This document shows positions 21,316 to 29,957 of a DNA stretch of 64,000 nucleotides, piece by piece. A program made the position numbers and the translations under genes. The notes below the pieces were generated by a model that saw nothing but the letters and a program-made list of their open reading frames with translations, did no database searches and was not told the origin of the DNA. Positions within the stretch are counted from its first letter, which is position 1; each line of letters begins with the position of its first letter. Origin of the DNA: Pedobacter hiemivivus (GTDB lineage Bacteria > Bacteroidota > Bacteroidia > Sphingobacteriales > Sphingobacteriaceae). Where the stretch lies: NCBI RefSeq assembly GCF_004331685.1, contig NZ_SJSM01000008.1, positions 124,001 through 188,000 of the forward strand, read 5' to 3'.

Positions 21316-22503
21316 CTATGCTAAAGCTTGAACATTCTTCAGGATAATCCCACAAGCCCATTCAATTTCTTCCTCAGTGATAATAAGCGGCGGTACTAAG
21401 CGCATCGAATTGCTGCAATGCAAAAACCAATCGCTAATTAGGCCATCTACGATACAGGCGTCTATGATTTTCTTATTGAGCTCAAAGTTTTCAAACTCTA
21501 TAGCCATCATCAAACCGATACCACGAACCTCTTTAATAGCCGGATGTTGAAGTAGCTTTTTAAACAGTAAGCCTTTTTCTGTTACCCCATCCGTAATGTT
21601 TTCACTTAGGATGGTCTGTAGGGTTGCCAAACCGGCAGCGCAGCTTACAGGATGCCCACCAAAGGTAGTAATGTGACCAAGGATAGGGTTTGTAGCAAGA
21701 GCTATCATGATTTCGTGTGAGCTGATAAAAGCTCCGATAGGCATACCGCCACCAATGCCTTTAGCTAATAAAAGGATGTCTGGAACGATGCCAAAATGCT
21801 CAAAGCCAAATAGCTTACCTGTACGTCCAAAACCACATTGTATTTCATCAAATACCAATAAAGTACCAGTTTCAGTACACTTTGTTCTTAAGGCTTCAAA
21901 ATAAGCCTTGTCGGCTACTCTTATGCCTGCCTCGCCCTGAACAGTCTCCATAAACACGGCCGCAGTATTGGTCGTAATCAGGTCCAGATCCGGTAACGAC
22001 CCGTAATTGATAAATTTAATATTGGGTAAAAGAGGTCTGTAGGCTTGTTTAAATTCTTCGTTACCCATTAGGCTTAGCGCACCCTGAGTACTGCCATGAT
22101 AAGAGTTGTGGCAGGCAATGATTTCAGCGCGATGTGTATATCTTTTGGCCAGTTTCATAGCGCCTTCCACAGCTTCAGCTCCTGAGTTTACGAAGTAGGT
22201 GCAATTTAAGTTGGCAGGTAATACATCTGCTAGTGCTTTTGCGAAGTTTACCTGTGGACTTTGTACAAACTCCCCATAAACCATAATATGCATATAACTT
22301 GCTGCTTGTTGCTGTACAGCACTTACAACTGCGGGGTGGCAGTGTCCAACATTGCTTACGCCAATGCCGGCAATTAAATCCATATATTTCCTGCCCTCTA
22401 CATCATAAAGATACATTCCGCTGGCTTTAACAAATTCTAATAAAAGCGGTTCTAAAGTCGTTTGAGCGTTGTGTTGAAGAAATAACTGACGTTGTGTAAG
22501 CAT
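21316..22503 (-). CDS. Class III PLP-dependent aminotransferase (ArgD-like)
   Basis: This 395-residue fold-type I aminotransferase has the PLP Asp in LLVFDEIQCGFGRTGK (Asp219) and the Schiff-base Lys in LLLAKGIGGGMPIGAF (Lys248). NSGAEAVEGAMKLAKRYT and CHNSYHGSTQGALSLMG are also class III blocks. Acetylornithine, ornithine or 4-aminobutyrate could be the amino donor; no arginine-pathway genes lie nearby, so the substrate is left open. It is minus strand, 37 bases beyond the convergent DUF58 gene and just after the sigma-factor module. Confidence 0.88.
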   Translation of the reverse strand: MLTQRQLFLQHNAQTTLEPLLLEFVKASGMYLYDVEGRKYMDLIAGIGVSNVGHCHPAVVSAVQQQAASYMHIMVYGEFVQSPQVNFAKALADVLPANLNCTYFVNSGAEAVEGAMKLAKRYTHRAEIIACHNSYHGSTQGALSLMGNEEFKQAYRPLLPNIKFINYGSLPDLDLITTNTAAVFMETVQGEAGIRVADKAYFEALRTKCTETGTLLVFDEIQCGFGRTGKLFGFEHFGIVPDILLLAKGIGGGMPIGAFISSHEIMIALATNPILGHITTFGGHPVSCAAGLATLQTILSENITDGVTEKGLLFKKLLQHPAIKEVRGIGLMMAIEFENFELNKKIIDACIVDGLISDWFLHCSNSMRLVPPLIITEEEIEWACGIILKNVQALA

Positions 22504-22519
22504 ACGCCAAAATTACAAA

Positions 22520-22972
22520 TTAATTTGGCTGCTGCTTGGTGCTATTTCTATATTTTGACAGTAATTCTCTTTTAAAGGCTTCCTGTGCCCTATAAAACTT
22601 GCCAACGATTTTTATCGGTAGATTTTCCCTCAATTTCGAATAATAGCGTCTATCCAGGTTTAATTCTCTTTGTCTCATATTAAAATCATTTGTAATTAAA
22701 GTTTGTACTTGATTGTCAGACAATTCCTCGATTTCAGTGATTTTTCTAAAGCTGATCATTTTTTGACTACGTTCTTTGCGTAGCTCATCTTGTTCACGTT
22801 GCCAATCGGTATAAATTGGCCAAAAAACTTTAGCCTCTTCTGCAGAAAGATCTAGCTTTTGGGTTAAGTAAGCAATTTTATACGATTCAATTTCATTTTT
22901 GCGGTCCCCATATCCTTGAGCCGAAACTATGATAGGGAGGATGAATAGAAAAGCAATAAGTAACTGTTTCAT
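22520..22972 (-). CDS. Small periplasmic protein of an ECF sigma module (Spy/CpxP-like helical)
   Basis: This 150-residue protein has an N-terminal signal peptide (LLIAFLFILPIIVSAQG) and is then almost entirely helical and charged, with AYLTQKLDLSAEEAKVFWPI and REQDELRKERSQKM. The LDLSxEEA-x-x-FWPxY pattern is typical of Bacteroidetes periplasmic proteins annotated as sensors of ECF sigma factors, distantly like Spy/CpxP. It is third in a minus-strand cluster after an ECF sigma gene and a membrane protein gene, 11 bases after the latter. A role in periplasmic stress sensing is inferred from that context. Confidence 0.7.
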   Translation of the reverse strand: MKQLLIAFLFILPIIVSAQGYGDRKNEIESYKIAYLTQKLDLSAEEAKVFWPIYTDWQREQDELRKERSQKMISFRKITEIEELSDNQVQTLITNDFNMRQRELNLDRRYYSKLRENLPIKIVGKFYRAQEAFKRELLSKYRNSTKQQPN

Positions 22973-22983
22973 TTGATATTGAT

Positions 22984-23631
22984 TTATAGATTCGAAGCGA
23001 TTTCATTTTGTGAATAATTGCTAAGAATATAGTTTTCCAAAGCTACATCTTTAGCTGCAGGCTTTGCTTGTTGCAAGTCATTGTCTTTTATATGGTCAAT
23101 AATGACGTCCTCATCAATGTCATATAAAATTTGCTCAGTCGCCAATTCATTATAGGCCAATTTTTGAGCCGGTTTGTGTTGTTGGTAAAAATAAACTCCG
23201 GTAGCACTCATTATCATAAAACAAGCTGCTGAAGCGTATTTTAAGAGCTTTGAATGCCATAAACGAACCACCCTTGGTGATTGTGGTGTTTTGGCTTCAT
23301 AAATCGTCTTACTCAAGATATTTGACTGTAGCTGCTCGAAGTAATTTGCTGGTACGGCATAGTCATGCCCTTCAGGCACAGCTGCTTTAATTTTTTCTTT
23401 CAGTAAGGCTGCATTGATGTCTTCCCTAAGCTCGTTAAAGTAGTTGATAGGCGTAGTAAAGCCGGATTCGGCCACTTTAGTCTTTATTTTTTCGAGATAT
23501 ACAGCGTTTGATATACGAAGCGGTAATTCCTCGAAATATCCTTCGGGAACAGAAAAAGGATGGTGTACAGATAAGCCAGCCAATATTGGCGCTTCCTTTT
23601 TCCAATCGTTATTTTCTTCTTGATTATCCAT
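22984..23631 (-). CDS. Single-pass membrane protein with three internal repeats, putative anti-sigma factor
   Basis: This 215-residue protein has no signal peptide. The N-terminal half holds three copies of a 15-residue motif at 26-40 (FSVPEGYFEELPLRI), 58-72 (FTTPINYFNELREDI) and 91-105 (YAVPANYFEQLQSNI), spaced 32-33 residues. One membrane helix follows at about 131-149, then an 65-residue acidic tail expected in the periplasm. Position directly after an ECF sigma gene and before a periplasmic helical protein suggests it is the membrane anti-sigma factor, with the repeats facing the cytoplasm. It lacks a recognisable zinc anti-sigma (HxxxCxxC) motif or FecR domain, so this role is inferred from context. 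Confidence 0.6.
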   Translation of the reverse strand: MDNQEENNDWKKEAPILAGLSVHHPFSVPEGYFEELPLRISNAVYLEKIKTKVAESGFTTPINYFNELREDINAALLKEKIKAAVPEGHDYAVPANYFEQLQSNILSKTIYEAKTPQSPRVVRLWHSKLLKYASAACFMIMSATGVYFYQQHKPAQKLAYNELATEQILYDIDEDVIIDHIKDNDLQQAKPAAKDVALENYILSNYSQNEIASNL

Positions 23632-23665
23632 TACAAGTATATTGATGCATTATATCCCAAAAGGT

Positions 23666-24226
23666 TTAAAAGGTAATGTCTTCATTTAGCATAAAAGTTT
23701 CAATTTTTTTTACGGCAATGTGAAATGAGGCTTTTAATGCCCCTACACTGGTGCCAGTAATTTCAGAAATTTCCTCATACTTTAAATCGTCGAAGTACTT
23801 CATATTGAATATCAGACGTTGCTTTTCTGGGAGCGTAAGCACTGCTTGTTGAAGTTTTAACTGAACTTTATCGCCATTAAAATGAGAGGAGGCAATTAAA
23901 GTCTCAGACAATTCTGCTGATACTTCATCTAAAGGGGTATTGTTCCGTTGTTTCTTTTTATTTAAAAAAGTAATGGATTCATTGGTCGCAATGCGATAAA
24001 TCCAGGTATACAGTTGAGCGTCGCTGCGGAATTTTTCAAGGTTCTTCCAAACCTTTACAAAGGTATCCTGCACCAGATCATCGGCGTCATCATGGTCAAT
24101 AACCAATCGTCTGACGTGCCAATATATCTTTTGCTGGTATTTATGTAGAAGCAGGTTAAAGGCTTCATCACGAGTTTTTGTATTTAAGAATTTCTCTAAA
24201 ATCTCTGAATCTTCAACCTGCTTCAT
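23666..24226 (-). CDS. ECF RNA polymerase sigma factor
   Basis: This 186-residue sigma-70 family protein has region 2 (LVQDTFVKVWKNLEKFR, YTWIYRIATNESI) and region 4 (LPEKQRLIFNMKYFDDLKYE, ISEITGTSVGALKASFH), with no region 1 or 3, as in the extracytoplasmic-function group. It is the first gene of a minus-strand module with a repeat-containing membrane protein and a periplasmic protein, and is probably controlled by them. It starts 19 bases after the transketolase C-terminal gene on the same strand, so part of its expression may come by read-through. Confidence 0.92.
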   Translation of the reverse strand: MKQVEDSEILEKFLNTKTRDEAFNLLLHKYQQKIYWHVRRLVIDHDDADDLVQDTFVKVWKNLEKFRSDAQLYTWIYRIATNESITFLNKKKQRNNTPLDEVSAELSETLIASSHFNGDKVQLKLQQAVLTLPEKQRLIFNMKYFDDLKYEEISEITGTSVGALKASFHIAVKKIETFMLNEDITF

Positions 24227-24244
24227 TAATCGATCTTTTTATTA

Positions 24245-25204
24245 TTATTTATTGGCTCTTTTCATTACTTTTTGAGCAGCCTCAATAATATTGATGCTGT
24301 CTAAGCCATACTTGGTCATCAACTGATCAGGAGTTCCACTTTCGCCAAAACTATCGTTTACAGCAACAAATTCCTGCGGTGTTGGTAATTCTGTTGAAAG
24401 CAATCTTGCAACACTTTCTCCAAGTCCACCAAATTTGTTATGCTCTTCGCAAGTAACCACACAACCAGTTTTCTTTACTGATTTCAATATAGCCTCTTCA
24501 TCCAAAGGTTTAATCGTGTGGATATTTATGATCTCAGCGTCGATACCTAATTCAGCTAATTTTTCGCCAGCCTCAATTGCTTTCCAAACCATGTGGCCAG
24601 TAGCAATAATGGTTACATCAGTACCTTCATTTACCATCCATGCTTTTCCGATTTCGAATTTTTGATCAGGATCAGTAAATACAGGAATTACCGGACGGCC
24701 AAAACGTAGGTAAACAGGACCATGATGTTCGGCAATAGCAATCGTAGCAGCTTTAGTCTGGTTGTAATCGCAAGTATTGATTACAGTCATACCAGGAAGC
24801 ATTTTCATTAAACCTATATCTTCAAGGATCTGGTGAGTTGCACCATCTTCACCTAAGGTTAAACCCGCGTGTGAAGCACAGATTTTAACATTTTTATCAG
24901 AATAGGCAACCGACTGACGAATCTGGTCGTATACCCTTCCGGTAGAGAAGTTAGCAAAAGTTCCTGTAAATGGAACCTTTCCCCCAATAGTTAAACCAGC
25001 AGCAATACCAATCATGTTGGCTTCAGCAATTCCGATTTGGAAAAAACGTTCTGGAAATTCCTTGATAAAGGCATCCATTTTTAAAGAACCGACTAAGTCC
25101 GCACAAAGTGCTACTACTTCAGGATTCTTTTTTCCTGCTTCAAGCAATCCAGCTCCAAAGCCAGAGCGTGTATCTTTTTTTTCAGTGTATGTATACTTCT
25201 TCAT
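24245..25204 (-). CDS. Transketolase, C-terminal subunit
   Basis: This 319-residue protein holds the pyrimidine-binding and C-terminal domains of transketolase: SGFGAGLLEAGKKNPEVVAL, FQIGIAEANMIGIAAGL (with the cofactor-activating Glu), FTGTFANFSTGRVYDQIRQS, and ICASHAGLTLGEDGATHQ. Together with the adjacent N-terminal subunit it makes one complete two-chain enzyme of the pentose phosphate pathway, transferring two-carbon units with thiamine diphosphate. The two genes are two bases apart. Split transketolases are common in Bacteroidetes and other phyla. Confidence 0.93.
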   Translation of the reverse strand: MKKYTYTEKKDTRSGFGAGLLEAGKKNPEVVALCADLVGSLKMDAFIKEFPERFFQIGIAEANMIGIAAGLTIGGKVPFTGTFANFSTGRVYDQIRQSVAYSDKNVKICASHAGLTLGEDGATHQILEDIGLMKMLPGMTVINTCDYNQTKAATIAIAEHHGPVYLRFGRPVIPVFTDPDQKFEIGKAWMVNEGTDVTIIATGHMVWKAIEAGEKLAELGIDAEIINIHTIKPLDEEAILKSVKKTGCVVTCEEHNKFGGLGESVARLLSTELPTPQEFVAVNDSFGESGTPDQLMTKYGLDSINIIEAAQKVMKRANK

Positions 25205-25206
25205 GC

Positions 25207-26052
25207 TTAATAATCTTTAAGGGTAGTACTTAATTGAGCTAAGGCAGCGGCAAGCTGCTCATCGTTAGGAGCTACGCCATGCCATTTGTGCGATCCCATC
25301 ATGAAATCAACACCAGCACCCATTTGCGTACTCATTAAGTTTAAAATTGGTTTTCCTTTACCCGTTAATGATTTAGCATAGTGTAATGCCTTGGTAATTG
25401 CATCCATATCATTACCATCAGAGTTGATGACATGCCATCCAAAAGCTTCAAATTTAGCTTGAAGGTTTTCCAGAGATAATACTTTTTCTGTAGGACCATC
25501 TATTTGCTGACCGTTATAATCGATAGAAGCAATCAGGTTATCTACTTTATTATGGGGAGCATACATAATGGCTTCCCAGTTTTGACCTTCTTGTAATTCA
25601 CCATCTCCAAGTAAAACAAATACAAGTGAATGATCTTTATTTAATTTTTTAGCCTGAGCTGCACCGATAGCAACAGACATACCCTGACCTAAAGAGCCAG
25701 ATGCGATTCTGATACCAGGAAGTCCTTCATGAGTGGTTGGGTGACCCTGTAACCTTGAGTTTAACTTTCTGAAAGTAGCAAGTTCACTTATTTCAAAATA
25801 ACCTGATCTGGCCAATACGCTGTAAAAAACTGGCGAAATGTGTCCGTTTGATAGAAAAAACAAATCTTCGCCTTTTCCATCCATCTTAAAATCAGTAGAG
25901 TGGTTCATGATTTCAAAATACAATGCAGTCATAAAATCTGCACATCCTAATGATCCGCCCGGATGACCCGATTGGCAGGCATGTACCATTCTAACAATAT
26001 CCCTTCTTACTTGAGCAGCGATATCCTCTAATTCACTTATTTTATGTTTCAT
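25207..26052 (-). CDS. Transketolase, N-terminal subunit
   Basis: This chain (281 residues) has the diphosphate-binding domain: ACQSGHPGGSLGCADFMTAL, IASGSLGQGMSVAIGAA, and the thiamine-diphosphate motif beginning VLLGDGELQEGQNWEA and ending in the DYNG block. The ATG at 26052 (MKHKISELEDIA) is chosen because homology starts there; the longer frame to 26139 adds 29 residues unlike the family. It pairs with the C-terminal chain two bases downstream. The 421-base gap upstream, shared with a divergent sugar transporter gene, contains operator-like palindromes. Confidence 0.92.
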   Translation of the reverse strand: MKHKISELEDIAAQVRRDIVRMVHACQSGHPGGSLGCADFMTALYFEIMNHSTDFKMDGKGEDLFFLSNGHISPVFYSVLARSGYFEISELATFRKLNSRLQGHPTTHEGLPGIRIASGSLGQGMSVAIGAAQAKKLNKDHSLVFVLLGDGELQEGQNWEAIMYAPHNKVDNLIASIDYNGQQIDGPTEKVLSLENLQAKFEAFGWHVINSDGNDMDAITKALHYAKSLTGKGKPILNLMSTQMGAGVDFMMGSHKWHGVAPNDEQLAAALAQLSTTLKDY

Positions 26053-26473
26053 TAATTGGGGTTGTTGATTAATACGACAAATGTAATTAAAAATACATTG
26101 GGCTGTATCCAAAAGTACAGCCTTCCTGTTGTTAATCACGCCCCTTAGTTGAATTGGTACTTATAATAACCAGTAAATCTCCTTAACGGCTCAAAATGTA
26201 GGGTCTGTAGGTTCAGAATGTTAAAACAAACGTTTGTGCAGAAAAAATTAAGTCCTAATAGTTAATAATAAAGTTACATCAGCTGTAATTGTAATCAACT
26301 CAATTGTTTTCAGCCGCAATCTTCCATAAAAACAACCGTTTGCGCTGATAAATAGCATAACTATATTTTAATTAAGCATGGAATTCAATGAAAATTTATA
26401 TTTTTAGAGCTTGAAGTTTTTAAAATTCTTAAAGAAGTAGGCCTTACACAAAATTAAAACATTAAACTTAATC
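26053..26473. promoter_or_regulatory. Divergent control region with two palindromic operator candidates
   Basis: This 421-base gap separates the transketolase pair (minus) from a sugar transporter (plus). It contains a perfect 12-base palindrome ACAAACGTTTGT at 26226-26237 and a related copy ACAACCGTTTGC at 26332-26343, matching at 10 of 12 positions. A central CG in such palindromes is typical of LacI-family operators. No gene for such a regulator is in the window. No ORF of note is seen in this gap. Confidence 0.4.
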
Positions 26474-27757
26474 ATGACAAACCAAACAAAATCGTCAGTA
26501 ATTTCTCCCATTGTAACGATTGGAGCTTTGTTCTTTATTTTTGGCTTTGTAACCTGGGCCAACAGTACGTTAATTCCCTTTCTGAAACTTGCTTGTGGTC
26601 TTAAAACCGATTTCGAGGCTTTTTTGGTTACTTTCGCATCATATATTGCTTATTTCTTTTTGGCATTACCATCTTCATGGATACTTAAAAAACTTGGATT
26701 TAAGAATGGATTGGTCATTGGTTTAATCATTTTGGGCGTAGGCTCTCTTGTTTTTATACCTGCGGCGAGTTCAAGAAGCTTTGGTTTGTTTTTAACCGGG
26801 ATTTTTATCCAGGGCGCAGCCTTATCTTTATTACAGACAGCTTCTAATCCATATATCAGTATCATTGGTCCAATAGAAAGTGCTGCAAAACGCATGAGTA
26901 TCATGGGCTTGTGTAATAAATTTGCGGGTATTATTGTACCAATTGTCATGGGTACCCTGTTTCTTAAAAATGCTTCTGGTATCGAAGCTAAGATTAATGA
27001 TGTAACCACAACTGTTGCCGAGAAAGAAGTATTACTTGCTGAAGTTTTAGGTCGTGTATACATGCCATACATTGTTTTAGCTGTTGTTTTCGTTGCTTTT
27101 GCATTGTTCATTAAATATTCACATTTACCAGAGGTAGACGTAGATAAAGAAGAAGTGATTGAAGATGAAGACGCAAAAACTGCTAAAACATCTATCTTCC
27201 AGTTTCCACACTTGTTTTTAGGTGCATTCTGTATTTTCGTTTATGTGGCTGCAGAAGTAATGGCCGGTGATATTATTGGCGTTTATGGTAAAGAATTAGG
27301 CATTAGTCCTGATATTAGTAAATACTTCACCACGTTAACCTTAACCAGTATGTTGGTCGGTTATTTTATTGGTATTGCAACTATCCCTAAATACATTACA
27401 CAACAGGCAGCCCTTAAAATCTGTGCAATTCTAGGCGTGATCTTTGTTTGTGCGGCTTACTTCACTGACGGTTATACCTCAGTAATATTTGTAGGACTTT
27501 TAGGATTGGCTAACTCATTAATGTGGCCAGCTATTTTCCCACTAGGTATCAAAGGATTGGGTAAATTTACTAAAACAGGTTCAGCGATCATGATTATGGG
27601 TATTGCAGGTGGCGCCATCTGGCCTTTAATTTATGGTTATTTGAAAGATTACACAGGTATGCATTTTCAATTAGCGTTTTTTGTTAGTGTATTACCTTGT
27701 TATTTATACATCTGGTTTTTTGCGGTATCCGGACATAAAATTGGAAAGAAAGCATAA
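26474..27757 (+). CDS. FucP-like sugar:proton symporter (MFS)
   Basis: This 427-residue protein has about twelve hydrophobic helices. The N-terminal block FFIFGFVTWANSTLIPFLKL, then LLQTASNPYISIIGP and the second-half block SLMWPAIFPLGIKGLGKFT place it in the fucose/glucose/galactose FucP family of the major facilitator superfamily. An acidic loop (EVDVDKEEVIEDEDAK) joins the two six-helix halves. It likely sits in the inner membrane and imports a monosaccharide; which one cannot be told. It is monocistronic, with a terminator downstream and operator-like palindromes upstream. Confidence 0.88.
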   Translation: MTNQTKSSVISPIVTIGALFFIFGFVTWANSTLIPFLKLACGLKTDFEAFLVTFASYIAYFFLALPSSWILKKLGFKNGLVIGLIILGVGSLVFIPAASSRSFGLFLTGIFIQGAALSLLQTASNPYISIIGPIESAAKRMSIMGLCNKFAGIIVPIVMGTLFLKNASGIEAKINDVTTTVAEKEVLLAEVLGRVYMPYIVLAVVFVAFALFIKYSHLPEVDVDKEEVIEDEDAKTAKTSIFQFPHLFLGAFCIFVYVAAEVMAGDIIGVYGKELGISPDISKYFTTLTLTSMLVGYFIGIATIPKYITQQAALKICAILGVIFVCAAYFTDGYTSVIFVGLLGLANSLMWPAIFPLGIKGLGKFTKTGSAIMIMGIAGGAIWPLIYGYLKDYTGMHFQLAFFVSVLPCYLYIWFFAVSGHKIGKKA

Positions 27758-27780
27758 CTGATCATAAAAGTTTAAAAGGT

Positions 27781-27815
27781 GGGGCTGTATCATACAAATG
27801 ACACGGCCCCTTTTT
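27781..27815 (+). terminator. Intrinsic terminator after the FucP-like gene
   Basis: GGGGCTGT pairs with ACGGCCCC (with small irregularities and G-T pairs) around an AT-rich loop, then TTTTT. It lies about 24 bases after the transporter stop. Confidence 0.75.
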
Positions 27816-27953
27816 GTGTGTAAACGCTTCATAATAACCCACTTTTTGCACTTTTTTTTGAACAAAATGAACAGTCTGAATAGGCATGTGTTTGCCTATT
27901 TTTAAATTGTATTTAAAATACTAGGGGTCAAAAATATTTAACGCGTACCATTT

Positions 27954-29522
27954 ATGGTTATTTCCACTCTATTAAGGAGGTTGAATGATATATCAATTTC
28001 AAGGAAATTGTATTTCATAATAAGCATCGTTGCTGTATTAGTTCTCATTGGGCTTTATGCCACCGGATTTGCTATAAATTCTCTTTCGTTGCTTTTATTG
28101 ATTTTAGGGGCAATGGGTACGATTACTATAATTACAATTAACCGAAGCTTGATTCAAGACCTCAACGGCATTACCAAAGGTGCCGACCTGGTTACAAAAG
28201 GAAGTTTCAAAACCAGGGTTCAAGTTTATTCCAGAGATGAGGTGGGGATTTTAGCAATGGCCTTTAACGATATGGCCAATACATTTGAACAAAAGATTGT
28301 GGAACTTAAACTTACCGAAGAGAACCTGATTCGGGAGAAGGAGCGGGCTGAGCATTTCGAAAAGGCAAAAAAGCACTTCCTGGTAAATATGAGCCATGAA
28401 ATCAGAACGCCTATGAATGCCATACTGGGCTTTGCAAGATATTTACAAGAGTCGTTAACAGACAAAGATCAACTGGAATCCATTAAAATGATTGTAAAAT
28501 CCGGTGAGCATCTGTTGGCAACATTAAATGATATTCTCGACCTCTCCAATATTGAAACAGGTGAAGTTAGCTTTATGAAACTGCCATTTACTTTAAGGGA
28601 TACTGTATCTTCTATTTATCAATTAATGGAGGGCAATGCTAAACAGAAAAAAATAGGGCTAAGCTACAGCCTGGATGACAATATTCCTGATTCCATTATA
28701 TATGGGGATTCAGTTCGACTTTCTCAAATTCTGTTAAGTTTAACTTCTAATGCGCTAAAATTTACTGAATATGGTCATGTTTCTATAACTGCTAAGGCTG
28801 TATCGTGTGATGACGACGAGCGGATTGCAATTGAGTTTAGGGTTAAGGATACAGGAATAGGGATACCGATAGAAAAGCAGGACAAGATATTTGAGCTTTT
28901 TGAGCAGGGTACAAACCACATGACCCGCAAATTTGGAGGCACAGGAATTGGTCTAAGCATTGTAAAACATTTAATTACATTGCAACAAGGCGAAATTCGT
29001 GTGCATAGCGTGCTTAATCAAGGTTCAGAGTTTTGTTTTAGCCTGTCATTTTTCAAAACTAACCTCTGTAAGGATAACTGGGATAAGCATAGCAAAGACC
29101 TAACTTTGACTTCTGATGTAGTGTCAGGAAAGGGAGTAAAAGTATTGATTGTTGAGGATAATGCTATAAATCAGCTGCTGGTGATCAAACTGTTGCAAAG
29201 ACATGGTTATGAAACTACAGTAGCCGAGAATGGTGAAATCGCCCTGCATAAGTATATTAATGATGATTTCGATATCATATTGATGGATTTGCAGATGCCT
29301 GAAATGGATGGATATGAAGCGACCGTTCAGATCCGTAATTTGAAATCATATAAAAAGGATGTGCCAATTGTGGCAATGACTGCCCATACCATTAAAGGAG
29401 AAATGGAAAAATGTCTTTCCATTGGCATGAATGATTATATCTCAAAACCCTTTCATGCCAATGAATTGTACGAAAAAATCAGCAGCTTAGTTAAGGAAGT
29501 AACTCCAATACCTGCGCAGTAG
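27954..29522 (+). CDS. Hybrid sensor histidine kinase/response regulator
   Basis: This is a 522-residue inner-membrane hybrid kinase. Two membrane helices lie at about 19-39 and 44-62 with almost no periplasmic loop, so the stimulus is likely sensed in the membrane or cytoplasm. A HAMP domain follows (about 63-115), then HisKA with VNMSHEIRTPMNAILGF (phospho-His148), HATPase (VKDTGIGIPIEKQDKIFELF, FGGTGIGLSIVKHL) and a receiver domain from 397 (VLIVEDNAINQ) with phospho-Asp445 in ILMDLQMPEMDGY. No DNA-binding output domain or partner gene is present. Its 3' end overlaps the convergent bcp gene by 32 bases. Confidence 0.93.
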   Translation: MVISTLLRRLNDISISRKLYFIISIVAVLVLIGLYATGFAINSLSLLLLILGAMGTITIITINRSLIQDLNGITKGADLVTKGSFKTRVQVYSRDEVGILAMAFNDMANTFEQKIVELKLTEENLIREKERAEHFEKAKKHFLVNMSHEIRTPMNAILGFARYLQESLTDKDQLESIKMIVKSGEHLLATLNDILDLSNIETGEVSFMKLPFTLRDTVSSIYQLMEGNAKQKKIGLSYSLDDNIPDSIIYGDSVRLSQILLSLTSNALKFTEYGHVSITAKAVSCDDDERIAIEFRVKDTGIGIPIEKQDKIFELFEQGTNHMTRKFGGTGIGLSIVKHLITLQQGEIRVHSVLNQGSEFCFSLSFFKTNLCKDNWDKHSKDLTLTSDVVSGKGVKVLIVEDNAINQLLVIKLLQRHGYETTVAENGEIALHKYINDDFDIILMDLQMPEMDGYEATVQIRNLKSYKKDVPIVAMTAHTIKGEMEKCLSIGMNDYISKPFHANELYEKISSLVKEVTPIPAQ

Positions 29523-29952
29523 AATTTTTGGTGTCAACCTTTCTGATGATATGCGCAATCAGCCCATTTTCATCAATGATAAAAGTTGTTCTGTTCGTTC
29601 CCATATACTTCTTACCATATAGGTTCTTTTCGCCCCAAACGCCGTAATCCGTTACAATTTTTTTATCGGTATCCGCTAGTAGTGTGAACGGTAAACTGTG
29701 CTTGGTTATAAATCTTTGATGAGACTTCTCATCATCCACACTTACCCCTAAAACAACAATTCCCTTAGCCGTTAGCCCCTGGTAGTTGTCTCTGAAATCA
29801 CAAGCTTCAGCCGTGCAGCCTGGAGTGTTATCCTTAGGGTAAAAAAACAGCACAACTGTTTTTCCGATAAACTGATCAAGAGATACCGTATTTCCATCCT
29901 GATCTTTTGCAGAAATAGCTGGTGCTTTTTGGCCTTCTTTTAATTCACTCAT
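29491..29952 (-). CDS. bcp: Thioredoxin-dependent peroxiredoxin (Bcp/PrxQ)
   Basis: This 153-residue thiol peroxidase reduces hydrogen peroxide and organic hydroperoxides using thioredoxin. The active site TPGCTAEACDFRD has peroxidatic Cys46 and resolving Cys51, the C-x4-C arrangement of PrxQ. VVLFFYPKDNTPG and NRTTFIIDENG are typical. No signal peptide is present. The gene precedes no other minus-strand gene; it lies five bases after the M23 peptidase gene and may be co-transcribed with it. Confidence 0.95.
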   Translation of the reverse strand: MSELKEGQKAPAISAKDQDGNTVSLDQFIGKTVVLFFYPKDNTPGCTAEACDFRDNYQGLTAKGIVVLGVSVDDEKSHQRFITKHSLPFTLLADTDKKIVTDYGVWGEKNLYGKKYMGTNRTTFIIDENGLIAHIIRKVDTKNSTAQVLELLP

Positions 29953-29957
29953 AATGT

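Noticed and set aside
26053-26139. Longer start of the transketolase N-terminal subunit
   Set aside because: The 29 added residues do not resemble transketolases, which start near MKHKISELEDIA.
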